35,028 nucleotides of DNA from Oricola sp. (GCF_022763245.1 NZ_JALEGV010000019.1:1-35028); one strand, 5' to 3'; shown: positions 24,384-33,436, numbered from the stretch's first letter. Program-made: numbers and translations. The notes: generated by a model not told the origin, from the letters alone.

Positions 24384-25203
24384 CGTGCAGCACCTGCAAT
24401 TCGATCCCGGCGACGGTGATTGCGGGATAGTAGGCGCGGACAAGCGCATCGTGGCCGGGAATGACGTGATCAACGTCCCGCGCAAGCTCCCGGATTCGGC
24501 GGTAGGTGTTCAGCGTCGCGTCCACGTCGATGGTCAGCGAGAAGGGGTGGTTTTCGGTCAGGTTGGCATAGGTATGCGCGGCATCCGATGCGATCAGAAC
24601 CGGGCCGCGGGCGGTCTCGACCAGAACCCCCTGAAGCCCCTTGGCGTGGCCGGGGAGAAGATGCAGGCTCAGGCCGGGGAAGAGGGTGGCGTCGCCTTCG
24701 TGGAAATCGACCTGCTCGCCATAGACGCGGCGGACGAAATGCACCACGTCTTCGACATCATAGGGAAACCGCGCGATGTGGTGGCACATGGACCGTCCCG
24801 TGGCATAGGCGATCTCGGCATCCTGAAGATGAATGCGGGCATTCGGAAATTGGTCGAGACTGCCCGCATGGTCGTAGTGCAGATGGGTCAGGATGACATG
24901 CTCGATCCTCTCCGGCGGCAAGCCGATGCGTGCGAGCGCCTCGGCCGGCTCGATATCGACGGGCCGGCCGCGCTCGGCGCCGGCCCGATGCCCGTAGCCG
25001 GTATCGATCAGCACGGTCCGGTCCCGGCTGCGGGCGATCCAGACGAAGAAATCGAGCGGCATCGGCCCGTCATGCATGTCGCGGCGCAGGAAGTTTTCGT
25101 GTATGCGCCGCTCCGGCATGCGGGCGTAGCGCAGCGCATAGATCTCCCAAAGCCCGGGCGCCGCGCCGCATTCCGGCAGGGTGTCGAATATCCTGCGGTC
25201 CAT
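24364..25203 (-). CDS. metallo-beta-lactamase-fold hydrolase, lactonase-like
   Basis: The 279-aa MBL-fold protein has the dinuclear zinc motif LTHLHYDHAG (HxHxDH), PGHAKG, an Asp in ASDAAH, and PGHD near the end. This is the ligand set of AttM/AiiA-like lactonases. Like those it would open a lactone ring, either an acyl-homoserine lactone or, given the neighbours, a carbon-source lactone. In Agrobacterium the lactonase AttM is encoded with an alcohol and a semialdehyde dehydrogenase for gamma-butyrolactone use, and equivalents of all three are present here. GAGGAGAG 5 nt before ATG 25203 favours this start. ATG 25218, overlapping the upstream stop by ATGA, would add five residues. Confidence 0.85.
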   Translation of the reverse strand: MDRRIFDTLPECGAAPGLWEIYALRYARMPERRIHENFLRRDMHDGPMPLDFFVWIARSRDRTVLIDTGYGHRAGAERGRPVDIEPAEALARIGLPPERIEHVILTHLHYDHAGSLDQFPNARIHLQDAEIAYATGRSMCHHIARFPYDVEDVVHFVRRVYGEQVDFHEGDATLFPGLSLHLLPGHAKGLQGVLVETARGPVLIASDAAHTYANLTENHPFSLTIDVDATLNTYRRIRELARDVDHVIPGHDALVRAYYPAITVAGIELQVLHVSPKTP

Positions 25204-25214
25204 GTGATCTCTCC

Positions 25215-27164
25215 TCATGCAATCTCGAGCGCGGTCATCGTACCCTCGCGAATGGCGTCAAAGAACTTGGCCGAGCCTTTCACGTCGCCGACATGATGAA
25301 TTTCCGGGGCAAGGCCCTGCCAGCGTTCCGCATCCTCCATCCGGTTCTCGTATCCGATGCAGGATACGACCGTATCGATACCCGTCAGAACCCGGGGCAG
25401 CTTGTCCTTCGGCGCGATCCGGATCCAGTCAGGCCCGATTTCCTCGACGGCGGTATGCTCGAACACCTCGATCCCCTCCGCGCTCAGCGTATCGCGATAG
25501 TGGACCGCATCCACATGCACCGCCTTTTTCAGAATGCCGCTGCGGGCGATCAGAACCACCTTGTGCCCGAGATGCGCGAGATAGTCGGCGGTCTCGACCC
25601 CGACGAGCCCGCCGCCCAGAACGGCGCAGGTCCCCGACGCGGCTTCCATCCCGGCCAGAAGCTTCCACCCCGTGCGCAGTCGCGCGCGTTCGATGCCGGG
25701 GATGTCCGGGGCGCGGCTGCGAGCGCCGATGGCGATGACGAGACTGTCGGGGCCAAGGGCCGCGATGTCCTCGCGGGTGGGGTCGGTGGCGGTCCGGGTC
25801 ACGATGCCCAGGCGATCGACCTCGCGCCGGTAAAAGGCCAGCAGATCGGCGATCGGCTCGCGCAGGGGCGGCTTGTGCGCCAGATCCAGTTGTCCGCCAA
25901 TGGCTCCGGCGCGTTCAAACAGCGTCACCGCATGGCCGCGCCGCGCCGCGTTCACCGCGGCGGCCAGCCCGCCGGCGCCGGCGCCGATCACCACGACATT
26001 GCGGGGGACGGGTCGCGCGTTCAACAACGGCGCCAGTTCCAGCTCTTTGGTGACAACGGGATTGACAGTGCAGGCCAGCCCCTCGTGGCGATGGATGCTG
26101 GCGACGCATTCGTTGCAGGCGATGCAGGGCGTGATCTCGGGCGCCCGGCCCTCGCGCGCCTTTCTGGCAAATTCGGGGTCGGCGATGAGCGCCCGGCTGA
26201 TGCAGACCATGTCCGCCTCGCCCTTTGCGATAATGTCTTCGGCCAGTTCGGGTGAGGTAATGCGTCCCGTCGCCATCACCGGAATCGAGACATGGCGCGC
26301 GATCTCCGCGGCTCCCCCACGGTTCCAGCCGTTCGGGATCATCATGCCGGGAACGATCATGTAGGGGCGCGAGGCGTGAATGCCCGCAGACACGCTCAGC
26401 GCATCGGCGCCGGCGCTTTCGGCGCATGCCGCGGTGATGCAAGCCAGCGGGACTTCGGTGCCGCCCGGATAGTGATCGGTGCTGTTCATGCGCAGGATCA
26501 CCGGAAAATCGCGGCCGCAGCGGCGTTTGATCTCGGCGATGATCTCGCAGGCGAACCGGGCCCGTCCCTGCTGATCGCGGCCATACTCGTCCTGCCGTTG
26601 GTTGGCCTCCGGCGAGAGAAACTGGGCGACCAGATAGCCATGCGAACCATGTATCTCGACCGCGTCGAACCCGGCGCGTCGTGCCCGTTCCGCCGCGTCT
26701 CCGAACCGTCGGACGATGCGCGCGATCTCGCTTGTGGTTAGTTCACGCGGGGGGCGGGTCAGGCCGCCGCCGGTAAAGGGCGATGCGATCGGAGAGGGGG
26801 CAAGGGGGACCGAGCCCGAAACCTCGGAAACCGCCTCGCGCCCGCCGTGATTGAGCTGCAACGCCACCCGTCCGCCGGCGTCATGGATCGCCTCGGCGAC
26901 CCGAGCCAGCCCTTCTATGTAGCGGTCCTCATGCAACATCGCATTATGGGGAAGACGCCGGCCCTCCATCTCGACATAGGTCGCCTCGACGACGATCAGA
27001 CCGACTTCGCCACGCGCTCGGGTGGCGTAGTATTCCGCCATCGCCTCGCTGGCGAAGCCCTGCGTGTCGGCGAGCTCGGAACTGGATGCCGCAAAGCAGA
27101 TGCGATTTGGCAGGGTCAGGGACCCGATGTTTATCTCTTTGAAAACATTTGGATAATTCTGCAT
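25215..27164 (-). CDS. FadH/trimethylamine dehydrogenase-like FMN/4Fe-4S/FAD oxidoreductase
   Basis: The 649-aa protein has three parts. The first is an OYE-type TIM barrel (1 to about 340) with EIHGSHGYLVAQFLSPEAN. The second is a 4Fe-4S site, CIACNECVASIHRHEGLAC. The third is a C-terminal FAD/NAD(P) domain with VVIGAGAGGLAAAVNAARRGH and AVLGGGLVGVETADYLAHLG. This is the architecture of 2,4-dienoyl-CoA reductase and related enoate reductases. It probably reduces a conjugated double bond or demethylates/oxidises the substrate. It is the second OYE-superfamily enzyme in the island. Purine-rich AAGGGGAGGAA precedes the ATG at 27164. It is co-transcribed with the lactonase-like gene and divergent from the liv operon. 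Confidence 0.9.
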   Translation of the reverse strand: MQNYPNVFKEINIGSLTLPNRICFAASSSELADTQGFASEAMAEYYATRARGEVGLIVVEATYVEMEGRRLPHNAMLHEDRYIEGLARVAEAIHDAGGRVALQLNHGGREAVSEVSGSVPLAPSPIASPFTGGGLTRPPRELTTSEIARIVRRFGDAAERARRAGFDAVEIHGSHGYLVAQFLSPEANQRQDEYGRDQQGRARFACEIIAEIKRRCGRDFPVILRMNSTDHYPGGTEVPLACITAACAESAGADALSVSAGIHASRPYMIVPGMMIPNGWNRGGAAEIARHVSIPVMATGRITSPELAEDIIAKGEADMVCISRALIADPEFARKAREGRAPEITPCIACNECVASIHRHEGLACTVNPVVTKELELAPLLNARPVPRNVVVIGAGAGGLAAAVNAARRGHAVTLFERAGAIGGQLDLAHKPPLREPIADLLAFYRREVDRLGIVTRTATDPTREDIAALGPDSLVIAIGARSRAPDIPGIERARLRTGWKLLAGMEAASGTCAVLGGGLVGVETADYLAHLGHKVVLIARSGILKKAVHVDAVHYRDTLSAEGIEVFEHTAVEEIGPDWIRIAPKDKLPRVLTGIDTVVSCIGYENRMEDAERWQGLAPEIHHVGDVKGSAKFFDAIREGTMTALEIA

Positions 27165-27263
27165 TTCCTCCCCTTTCCCGTTAGAGCGCTCGTGCTTTTG
27201 CGACGCGTCGCAGGGCGCGTTTTCGGATCTGTTTTAACTGGTAGCAAATCGGGCATTTCCTGT

Positions 27264-27285
27264 AAATCAGCTAAATGATTTGACA
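27264..27285 (+). promoter_or_regulatory. operator site A and -35 of the liv/TRAP operon
   Basis: AAATCAGCTAAATGATTT (27264-27281) is the only copy of the island motif with perfect 6-bp arms. It overlaps a consensus -35, TTGACA (27280-27285). The -10 17 nt on is poor (CAGGAT, 27303-27308). The leader also has a run of nine G at 27329-27337. Confidence 0.5.
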
Positions 27286-27382
27286 GATCGTGAGGGGACG
27301 TGCAGGATCGCCTCGATTTTTAGGTATTGGGGGGGGGAACCCATGTGCAAGATTCCATCGGCCTGTCCGCGTCGGGTGCGCG

Positions 27383-28243
27383 ATGAGTGACTTCATCGCG
27401 CAGATCGTGGTGAACGGGGTCTTGTCCGGAATGGTCTATGTGCTGATGGCGCTGGGCTTCACGCTGATTTTCGGGATCATGCGTGTCGTGAACTTCGCCC
27501 ATGGGGAGCTGTACATGGTCGGCGCCAGCGTCGTTCTCGTGCTCTATGGCATGAACGGGGTGAACTATTTCCTCGCCGTTGCGCTGGCGGCGGTGCTGAC
27601 GGCCGGACTCGGGGCGCTGATCGAGATCGGGTTGTTCCGCCGCTTCGTCAAAACCGAGCTGAACGGCATGATCATGTCGCTCGGGGTTGCCATTTCGCTG
27701 CAGGCCATCGCGCTGATCGTGCTGGGGCCGGCCTGGCAGGCGGTCGAACGGCCGATATCGGGCGCAATGCAGCTGGGCGGGGTGGTGGTGCCGTTCGACC
27801 GGCTGTTCGTCGGGGGCTGCGCCCTGGTTATCATCGTCGCCTTCTATCTGTTTCTCAAGCGCACCCGCATGGGGCTGGCCATGCAGACGGTTGCGCAGGA
27901 TGCCGAGATCGCGGCGCTGATGGGCGTCGGGGTCTCGCATGTTTCGGCGCTGGCCTTCGCCATTGCAGCGGGGCTCGCCGCTGTCGCCGGAGGGTTGATG
28001 GCGCCGATCTATTCGGTCGCGCCCTATATGGGCGAGATGCCGATGCTCAAGGCCTTTGTGGTCGTGGTACTGGGCGGACTCGGCAGCATCCCCGGCGCCG
28101 TCGCCGGGGGGCTTATCATCGGGCTGGTGGAATCGGGATTTGCCTCGACTTTCAACAATACCGCCGCGCTGATCGCGTCCTTCGCCATCGTCCTTGTCAT
28201 CGTGCTCGTGCGTCCGAGCGGCCTTTTCGGGAAAGTGACATGA
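27383..28243 (+). CDS. livH: branched-chain amino acid-type ABC transporter permease LivH
   Basis: The 286-aa inner-membrane permease has about eight hydrophobic segments and the LivH hallmark GLLSGMVYVLMALG-like N-terminus, followed by IFGIMRVVNFAHGELYMVGA. The C-terminal VVVLGGLGSIPGAVAGGLIIG stretch is also typical. It pairs with LivM to form the channel of a HAAT-family importer. I start it at ATG 27383, which gives the usual length. The frame extends to 27290, but that part is a Gly/Arg-rich leader with the poly-G run. It is the first gene of a rightward transporter operon and overlaps livM by ATGA. HAAT systems import many acids besides amino acids, so the substrate is open. Confidence 0.92.
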   Translation: MSDFIAQIVVNGVLSGMVYVLMALGFTLIFGIMRVVNFAHGELYMVGASVVLVLYGMNGVNYFLAVALAAVLTAGLGALIEIGLFRRFVKTELNGMIMSLGVAISLQAIALIVLGPAWQAVERPISGAMQLGGVVVPFDRLFVGGCALVIIVAFYLFLKRTRMGLAMQTVAQDAEIAALMGVGVSHVSALAFAIAAGLAAVAGGLMAPIYSVAPYMGEMPMLKAFVVVVLGGLGSIPGAVAGGLIIGLVESGFASTFNNTAALIASFAIVLVIVLVRPSGLFGKVT

Positions 28244-29202
28244 ACGTCCGTGTCGTCGCGCTGGCGGTTCTGGCCGTCCTCGCCGCGGTGCCGATCTGGA
28301 TCGGCGATCGCTATATGGCGCATATCGCGGTGATGGTCTGCCTCATGGCGATCCTGGCGCTCAGCCTGAACATGATGCTCAGGGTTGGCCAGCTTTCGCT
28401 TGCTCAGGTCGTGTTCATGGCCACCGGCGCATATGGCTCGTCGCTGATGTCGATAGGCTGGGGCCTGCCGCCGGCGCTCTCGGTGCCGATCGCGGGCATC
28501 GGGTCAGGGTTCCTCGCTCTGGTGCTGGGCCCTTTGCTGCTGCGGATTCGCGGTGTCTATTTCGTGCTGCTGACCTTTTCGCTCGGCCAGATCGTCAACC
28601 TGATCCTGCAGGATATGACGGGAGTCACCGGCGGCAATAGCGGCCTGTTCGGCATCCCCCGTTTCGAGCTTTTCGGTATGCGTCTGGCGCGGCCCGAGAA
28701 CTTCTATCCCTTTGCGCTCGCCCTGCTGGCGCTGTCTCTCGCTGGCGCGGCGGCCCTCTACCGGTCCCGGGCCGGGGCGGTGATGCAATCCATCGAACAG
28801 AACGAGGATTTGTCGCGTTCGCTCGGCGTGAACGTGCTGGCCTGGCGGGTCGGGGTCTTTGGCCTGTCCGGCTTGCTGGCCGGGATTTCCGGCGCCTGCT
28901 ACGCGCATTTCATCGGGTTCATTTCGCCGGCGGCCTTCACTTTCGCAATCTCGGTGAACATCCTGGTGATCAATGTGATCGGCGGCGTCGCCTCGCCGCT
29001 CGGGCCATTGATCGGCGCCGTGTTGCTGGTGCCGCTGCCCGAAGTCCTCCGCGATGCCCAGCAGTACCAGCTTCTTGTCTACGGGCTGCTGCTGATCGGA
29101 TTTCTTGCCTTCTTCCCGAGCGGGATCACCGGGTTTTTGTTCCGCAAATCGGCCGGAACGGGCCTTGTGGGGAGATCCATGAAACGGTCGAGGCAGAAAT
29201 GA
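28240..29202 (+). CDS. livM: branched-chain amino acid-type ABC transporter permease LivM
   Basis: The 320-aa permease has about nine to ten hydrophobic segments. Family features are LALSLNMMLRVGQLSLAQVVFMATGAY early in the protein, GVYFVLLTFSLGQIV, and the late cytoplasmic coupling region SIEQNEDLSRSLGVNVLAWRV. VNILVINVIGGVASPLGPLIGA then follows. It overlaps livH and livG by ATGA at both ends, so all three are translationally coupled. It forms the heteromeric translocation pore with LivH. Confidence 0.92.
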   Translation: MNVRVVALAVLAVLAAVPIWIGDRYMAHIAVMVCLMAILALSLNMMLRVGQLSLAQVVFMATGAYGSSLMSIGWGLPPALSVPIAGIGSGFLALVLGPLLLRIRGVYFVLLTFSLGQIVNLILQDMTGVTGGNSGLFGIPRFELFGMRLARPENFYPFALALLALSLAGAAALYRSRAGAVMQSIEQNEDLSRSLGVNVLAWRVGVFGLSGLLAGISGACYAHFIGFISPAAFTFAISVNILVINVIGGVASPLGPLIGAVLLVPLPEVLRDAQQYQLLVYGLLLIGFLAFFPSGITGFLFRKSAGTGLVGRSMKRSRQK

Positions 29203-29960
29203 CGGGAACGCTGGAAATACGCGGTCTTGGCCGGAGCTTCGGCGGTCTGAAGGCGCTCGAAGACATTTCCTTCACCCTGGAACCGGGCGAGATACTCGGG
29301 ATTATCGGTCCGAACGGCGCCGGCAAGACGACGTTGTTCAATACGATCTCGGGAGTTTACAAACCATCGGCCGGGGCGGTTTCGCTAGACGGGCGGGACA
29401 TTTCCGGGCTGCGCCCCGACCAGATCGGCCGGCTCGGGATCGGCCGGACCTTCCAGTCCACGACGGTTTTCCCCGAAACCACCGTCCGGGAAACGCTGGA
29501 GCGGGCCCAGTCCTTTCTGTCGGCCTATTCGCCGATGGCCTGGCTGCGCAGCTTCGGCCACCGGGCGGCGGGCCATAGTGTGGACCGCGTGCTCGAACGG
29601 ATCGGGCTTGACCGGATGGCCGATGCGGAGGCCAGCAGTCTGGCCTACGGGTTTCAGAAGATCCTGGGCATCGGAATGGCGCTGGTGCAGGCGCCGCATC
29701 TGCTGCTGATGGACGAACCCGCCGCGGGGCTGAACTCCTCGGAGAAGATCGAGGTGACCGACCTGATCCGCGGTATCCGAGATGAATACGGCATCGGCAT
29801 CCTTCTGGTCGAGCACGACATGAAGATGGTGATGGGCCTGTGTGATCGGGTCAAGGTTATCAGCTATGGCCGCCAGGTCGCCATCGGCACGCCCGAGGAA
29901 ATCCGCAACGACCCCGATGTGATCGACGCCTATCTGGGGAGGGATCATGAGCTTGCTTAA
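29199..29960 (+). CDS. livG: branched-chain amino acid-type ABC transporter ATPase LivG
   Basis: The 253-aa ATPase has Walker A GPNGAGKTT (37-45), the Q-loop region GIGRTFQSTTVFPETTV, Walker B LLLMDEPAAGLN and the H-loop LVEHDM. The signature loop, normally LSYGQQR-like, reads LAYGFQK, with Phe at a usual Gln. This may lower or tune ATPase activity, and LivF (LSGGEQQ) carries the canonical version. It overlaps livM by ATGA and livF by 14 bp. It energises import together with LivF. Confidence 0.92.
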   Translation: MTGTLEIRGLGRSFGGLKALEDISFTLEPGEILGIIGPNGAGKTTLFNTISGVYKPSAGAVSLDGRDISGLRPDQIGRLGIGRTFQSTTVFPETTVRETLERAQSFLSAYSPMAWLRSFGHRAAGHSVDRVLERIGLDRMADAEASSLAYGFQKILGIGMALVQAPHLLLMDEPAAGLNSSEKIEVTDLIRGIRDEYGIGILLVEHDMKMVMGLCDRVKVISYGRQVAIGTPEEIRNDPDVIDAYLGRDHELA

Positions 29961-30657
29961 GATCTCCGGCCTGACGGTGCGCTACGGCACCACCCTGGCC
30001 CTGGACGATGTGTCGATCCAGGCCCCCGAGGGCGAGGTGACCTGCGTTCTCGGCGCAAACGGCGCCGGAAAATCCACCATGTTCCGCACGATCATGGGCC
30101 TGGTAGGCAAAGAGTCCGGCAGCATCCGCTTTGGCGGTGCGGAGATCGCCAACACGCCGACGCAGTCCATCGTGCGGCAAGGTATCATCCTGTGCCCCGA
30201 AGGACGCCGGCTGTTCCCCGAGATGTCGGTGGCCGAAAATGTCCGCATGGGGGCCTATCTCGTCCGTGATTCCGAGATCGTCCGTCAGCGGCTCGACACC
30301 GTTCATCGCCTGTTTCCCCGGATCAGCGAGCGTGAGCATCAGCAGGCGTCGAGCCTGTCGGGCGGCGAGCAGCAGATGGTGGCGATCGCCCGGGCGATGA
30401 TGGGCAATCCCCGACTTCTGCTCCTGGACGAGCCGACCCTGGGCCTTGCGCCGCGGCTGATCCACGAGGTGCTGCAGACCGTCCGCCGGATCCGCGATGA
30501 GGGAACCACCGTGATTCTCGTCGAACAGAACGCGGCGCAGGCGCTCAAGGTGTCGGATCGGGCCTATGTGCTGGAAACCGGGCGCATGGCGATGTCCGGC
30601 AGCAGCGCGGATATCATGGCGGACCCGCGGGTCCGCGAGATTTACCTCGGCGGCTGA
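29947..30657 (+). CDS. livF: branched-chain amino acid-type ABC transporter ATPase LivF
   Basis: The 236-aa ATPase has Walker A GANGAGKST (36-44), signature SSLSGGEQQMVAIARAM, Walker B LLLLDEPTLGLAP and the H-loop-region ILVEQNAAQAL (VEQN, as is typical of LivF). All motifs are canonical. It starts within the last 14 bp of livG, which implies coupling. Its stop lies at the edge of a short perfect palindrome, AGACGGCCGTCT (30657-30668), and the substrate-binding protein gene follows 30 bp later. Confidence 0.93.
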   Translation: MSLLKISGLTVRYGTTLALDDVSIQAPEGEVTCVLGANGAGKSTMFRTIMGLVGKESGSIRFGGAEIANTPTQSIVRQGIILCPEGRRLFPEMSVAENVRMGAYLVRDSEIVRQRLDTVHRLFPRISEREHQQASSLSGGEQQMVAIARAMMGNPRLLLLDEPTLGLAPRLIHEVLQTVRRIRDEGTTVILVEQNAAQALKVSDRAYVLETGRMAMSGSSADIMADPRVREIYLGG

Positions 30658-30687
30658 GACGGCCGTCTAACTCAAAGGGAGGAAAGC

Positions 30688-31833
30688 ATGAAACTTCTAG
30701 GCAAACTTGCGGTGCTGGCCGGTCTGGCGCTTGCGTCGACGGCACATGCCGATACGTTGAAAGTGGGCGTCGTCGCGCCGCTGACAGGCGGCGGCGCGCC
30801 CTGGGGCATGGCCGCGAAGGTCGGCGTCGAGATCGCGGCGAACGAGGTCAATGAAAAGGGCGGGCTCGAGGTCGGCGGCACCACTTATGACGTCGAGGTG
30901 ATTTCCTACGACGACAAATACGCCGCCGCCGATGCGGTGGCCGCCTATAACCGGCTGGTGAACCAGGACGGCGCCAAATACGTGGTTCTGGTCACTTCGG
31001 CCGCGACGATGGCGCTCAAGCAGAATATCGAGGACGACGACGTTCTGGCGCTGACCGCCTCCTACACGATCCAGGCGCTGGATGCGAACAGCCGCCACAT
31101 GATCCGGCTCTATTCGCCGCCTGCCGACTATGTGCCGTCCTTTGTCTCCTGGATGAAGGACAATCTGGAAGAACGGAAGGTCGTGGTCGTCAATCCGAAT
31201 GACGAAACCGGCTGGGACCAGACCAAGCTGTTCAAGGCGGAATTCGAAAAGAACGGTTTCGACGTGGTGGGCGAGGAGCTCTTCGAGCGGGGCCAGACCG
31301 ATTTCACGCCGATGCTGACCAAGATCAAGTCGATGAACCCCCAGATCGTCGAAATCGGCGGCACGCCCCCGGCGACGGCAGGCCTGATCGTGCGCCAGGC
31401 GCGCGAGCTGGGTTATGAAGGTCTCTTCACCAAGATGGGCGGGGCCGGGCCGCACGATATCGTTGCGGCGGCCGGCAAGGAGGCGTCCGAGGGCATCATC
31501 AACATGCTCTATGCCGATCCGGCCAATGAAGGCTTCAACACGCTCCGCGAGAAATACAAGGCGACGGAAGGCCATGATCCGAACGAGATCATCGTGTCGT
31601 TCTATGATGCCGCCAACGTGCTTTTCGACGCCATCAAGGCAGGTGGAAATGTCGCTGATCCTGAAGCGGCTCGCGCGGCCGTTGCCGGCATAATGCCGGT
31701 GAAATCGGTGCAGGGCGACGATCTGACCCTGGGCGGCAAGGACCGCTATGGCGTCGACGCCCAGATCATGTCGGTGAACTATATCGGCGAGATCAAGGAT
31801 GGCGAACCCGTCGTCATCGGCAAGACCGAGTAG
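30688..31833 (+). CDS. periplasmic substrate-binding protein, LivJ/LivK-like
   Basis: The 381-aa protein has a clear Sec signal peptide (MKLLGKLAVLAGLALASTAHA, cut before D22) and then the Peripla_BP_6 opening TLKVGVVAPLTGGGAPWG. It is the solute receptor that delivers substrate to the LivHMGF permease. The start has a strong GGGAGGAAAGC upstream. LivJ-type receptors bind amino acids, amides, aromatic acids or dicarboxylates. Given the operon, the substrate is probably the compound degraded by this island rather than leucine. A GC-rich hairpin follows the gene, as is often seen where a binding protein must be made in excess. Confidence 0.92.
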   Translation: MKLLGKLAVLAGLALASTAHADTLKVGVVAPLTGGGAPWGMAAKVGVEIAANEVNEKGGLEVGGTTYDVEVISYDDKYAAADAVAAYNRLVNQDGAKYVVLVTSAATMALKQNIEDDDVLALTASYTIQALDANSRHMIRLYSPPADYVPSFVSWMKDNLEERKVVVVNPNDETGWDQTKLFKAEFEKNGFDVVGEELFERGQTDFTPMLTKIKSMNPQIVEIGGTPPATAGLIVRQARELGYEGLFTKMGGAGPHDIVAAAGKEASEGIINMLYADPANEGFNTLREKYKATEGHDPNEIIVSFYDAANVLFDAIKAGGNVADPEAARAAVAGIMPVKSVQGDDLTLGGKDRYGVDAQIMSVNYIGEIKDGEPVVIGKTE

Positions 31834-31840
31834 ACCCTGT

Positions 31841-31867
31841 CGCGCCGGCGGTGAGGCCGGCGCGTTT
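31841..31867 (+). terminator. GC hairpin with short T-run between LivJ-like and DctP genes
   Basis: CGCGCCGGC (31841-31849), loop GGTGAG, GCCGGCGCG (31856-31864), then TTT. This 9-bp perfect stem lies 8 bp after the stop. The T-run is short, so it could be a partial terminator or an mRNA-stabilising structure that sets the ratio of binding protein to downstream TRAP genes. Confidence 0.6.
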
Positions 31868-31893
31868 CCCCAAATCGAATTCGGAGACAAAAC

Positions 31894-32904
31894 ATGGCAC
31901 TCGGTTGTCGTATCCTGCCCGCTTGCGCGGTCGCCACGGTTGTGTTGGCGTCGCCGGCCTCGGCCGGCTCAATGGTACTGTCTCATGGCTATTCACCCAG
32001 CCATGTCATCGCGGCCCGGGGGATCGACCCCTGGACGTCCTGCGTCGAGGAGAAATCGGACGGAGATCTCACCTTCGAGGTTTTCCCGTCCGGCCAGATC
32101 GCGTCAATCAAGGAATCGCTCGACGCGCTGAACAATGGCCTTGCCGGTGTATCCGCGATCGCCATCGGCTATGAAAGCGCGCGGCTGCCGCTCAACGGCG
32201 TAACCATGCTGCCCGATATGGGCGGCAGCGTTGAGGAAATGGCGGCGTCCTACCGAGCCGCTCTGGAGAGCGGTCCCCTGGCCGACGAGATGGATGGCAA
32301 CGGGATCCACCCGGTCTTCAACATCATGCTGCCGGTCTACCAGATCGTTTCGGCGGTCGGACCCATCGACACGCTCGATGCGTTCAAGGGCAAGGTCATT
32401 CGTTCGGGCGGCGGCGCGATGAATTTCACCCTCCAATCCGTCGGCGCCTCGCCCTCGGAAATTCCCAGCGCGGACATGTATGTCGCGATGGAGCGCAAGA
32501 CCGTGGATGCGACGCTCTCGGCCTTGTCGAGTGTGAAACCCTACAAGCTGGACGAGTTGGTGAACGCGATCAGCTCGAACGGGCGATTCGGGACATTCGC
32601 CACAGTGTTTGCGATGAACAAGGGCATATGGGACGGTCTTTCCTCCGAAAACCAGGAGGCGGTGACCGCTTGCGGCAAGGAGATCGAGACATCGCTTGCG
32701 GCCTATCTGGACGAGGCCAACACGTCGCTGCAGGAAGAGTTCGCTGCGAAGGGTATTGAGATCTACGCCTTCTCGGACGAGACGCTCGAGGCGATGGACG
32801 CCAAGCTGGGCGAGGTCGCGGACAGCTATATTGCCCGCCTCTCGGAACGCGGGCTGCCTGCGCGCGAGGCCTATGACGCATACCGGATGACGCTGGGCCG
32901 GTAA
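31894..32904 (+). CDS. dctP: TRAP transporter substrate-binding protein DctP
   Basis: The 336-aa periplasmic receptor has a signal peptide ending in SPASA (about residue 24). The DctP fold follows, with the carboxylate-binding Arg in FKGKVIRSGGGAMN and the repeat ERKTVDATLSALSSVKPYKLDE. TRAP receptors mostly bind organic acids through that Arg. It forms a complete tripartite system with the two downstream permease genes. Itaconate clusters of pseudomonads also carry a DctPQM set, as far as I recall, which supports a dicarboxylate substrate here. Confidence 0.92.
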   Translation: MALGCRILPACAVATVVLASPASAGSMVLSHGYSPSHVIAARGIDPWTSCVEEKSDGDLTFEVFPSGQIASIKESLDALNNGLAGVSAIAIGYESARLPLNGVTMLPDMGGSVEEMAASYRAALESGPLADEMDGNGIHPVFNIMLPVYQIVSAVGPIDTLDAFKGKVIRSGGGAMNFTLQSVGASPSEIPSADMYVAMERKTVDATLSALSSVKPYKLDELVNAISSNGRFGTFATVFAMNKGIWDGLSSENQEAVTACGKEIETSLAAYLDEANTSLQEEFAAKGIEIYAFSDETLEAMDAKLGEVADSYIARLSERGLPAREAYDAYRMTLGR

Positions 32905-32923
32905 TCAGGGGTCCCGGGAGCGG

Positions 32924-33436
32924 ATGAACGCGATGTACCGCATTGCCGACCGGACGCTGTCGTTCCTCGAGACCATGGCTGCCATCGTCGCGGGAGCATT
33001 CCTGCTTGCAGCCATGGTCATCGTCAGCGCCGATGCGGCAATGCGATATCTGTTCGCCCGTCCCCTGACCTTCCAGTTCGCCCTGACCGAAAACTACTTG
33101 CTCGTCGGGCTGATCCTGATGGCGCTGCCCTGGGGGTTCAGGACGGGCGGATATATTCGCATCGAGACCCTGCCGCGCCTTCTGCCGCCACCGCTTGGCG
33201 CCGGCCTGATCCGCCTGGGACTGGCGGCTTCCGCGGGTTATCTCGGGGCGTTGACCTTTTACTCCTGGGGGAAATTCCACTCGGCCTGGGTCAAGGGGGA
33301 GGTCGTGCTGGGTGTCATTGACTGGCCGGTTTCGCTGTCATGGATCTGGGTGCCGCTGGGTTGCGGGCTGTTGTCCATCCGCCTGATCCTCAGCGCGCTC
33401 GGGCCTTTGATATCCGATGGGAGCGGCCACACATGA
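32924..33436 (+). CDS. dctQ: TRAP transporter small permease DctQ
   Basis: The 170-aa membrane protein has four hydrophobic helices and the DctQ-typical segment SADAAMRYLFARPLTFQFALTENYLL split across helices 1 and 2. ALPWGFRTGGYIRIE follows. It bridges the receptor and DctM. ATG 32924 has GGGAG only 3 nt upstream, so ATG 32933 (residue 4) is also possible. It overlaps dctM by ATGA and lies 19 bp after dctP. Confidence 0.9.
   Translation: MNAMYRIADRTLSFLETMAAIVAGAFLLAAMVIVSADAAMRYLFARPLTFQFALTENYLLVGLILMALPWGFRTGGYIRIETLPRLLPPPLGAGLIRLGLAASAGYLGALTFYSWGKFHSAWVKGEVVLGVIDWPVSLSWIWVPLGCGLLSIRLILSALGPLISDGSGHT

Noticed and set aside
24364-25203. Calling the MBL hydrolase a quorum-quenching AHL lactonase
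   Set aside because: The zinc motif fits, but the neighbours are catabolic and no quorum-sensing genes are present, so a carbon-source lactone is at least as likely.
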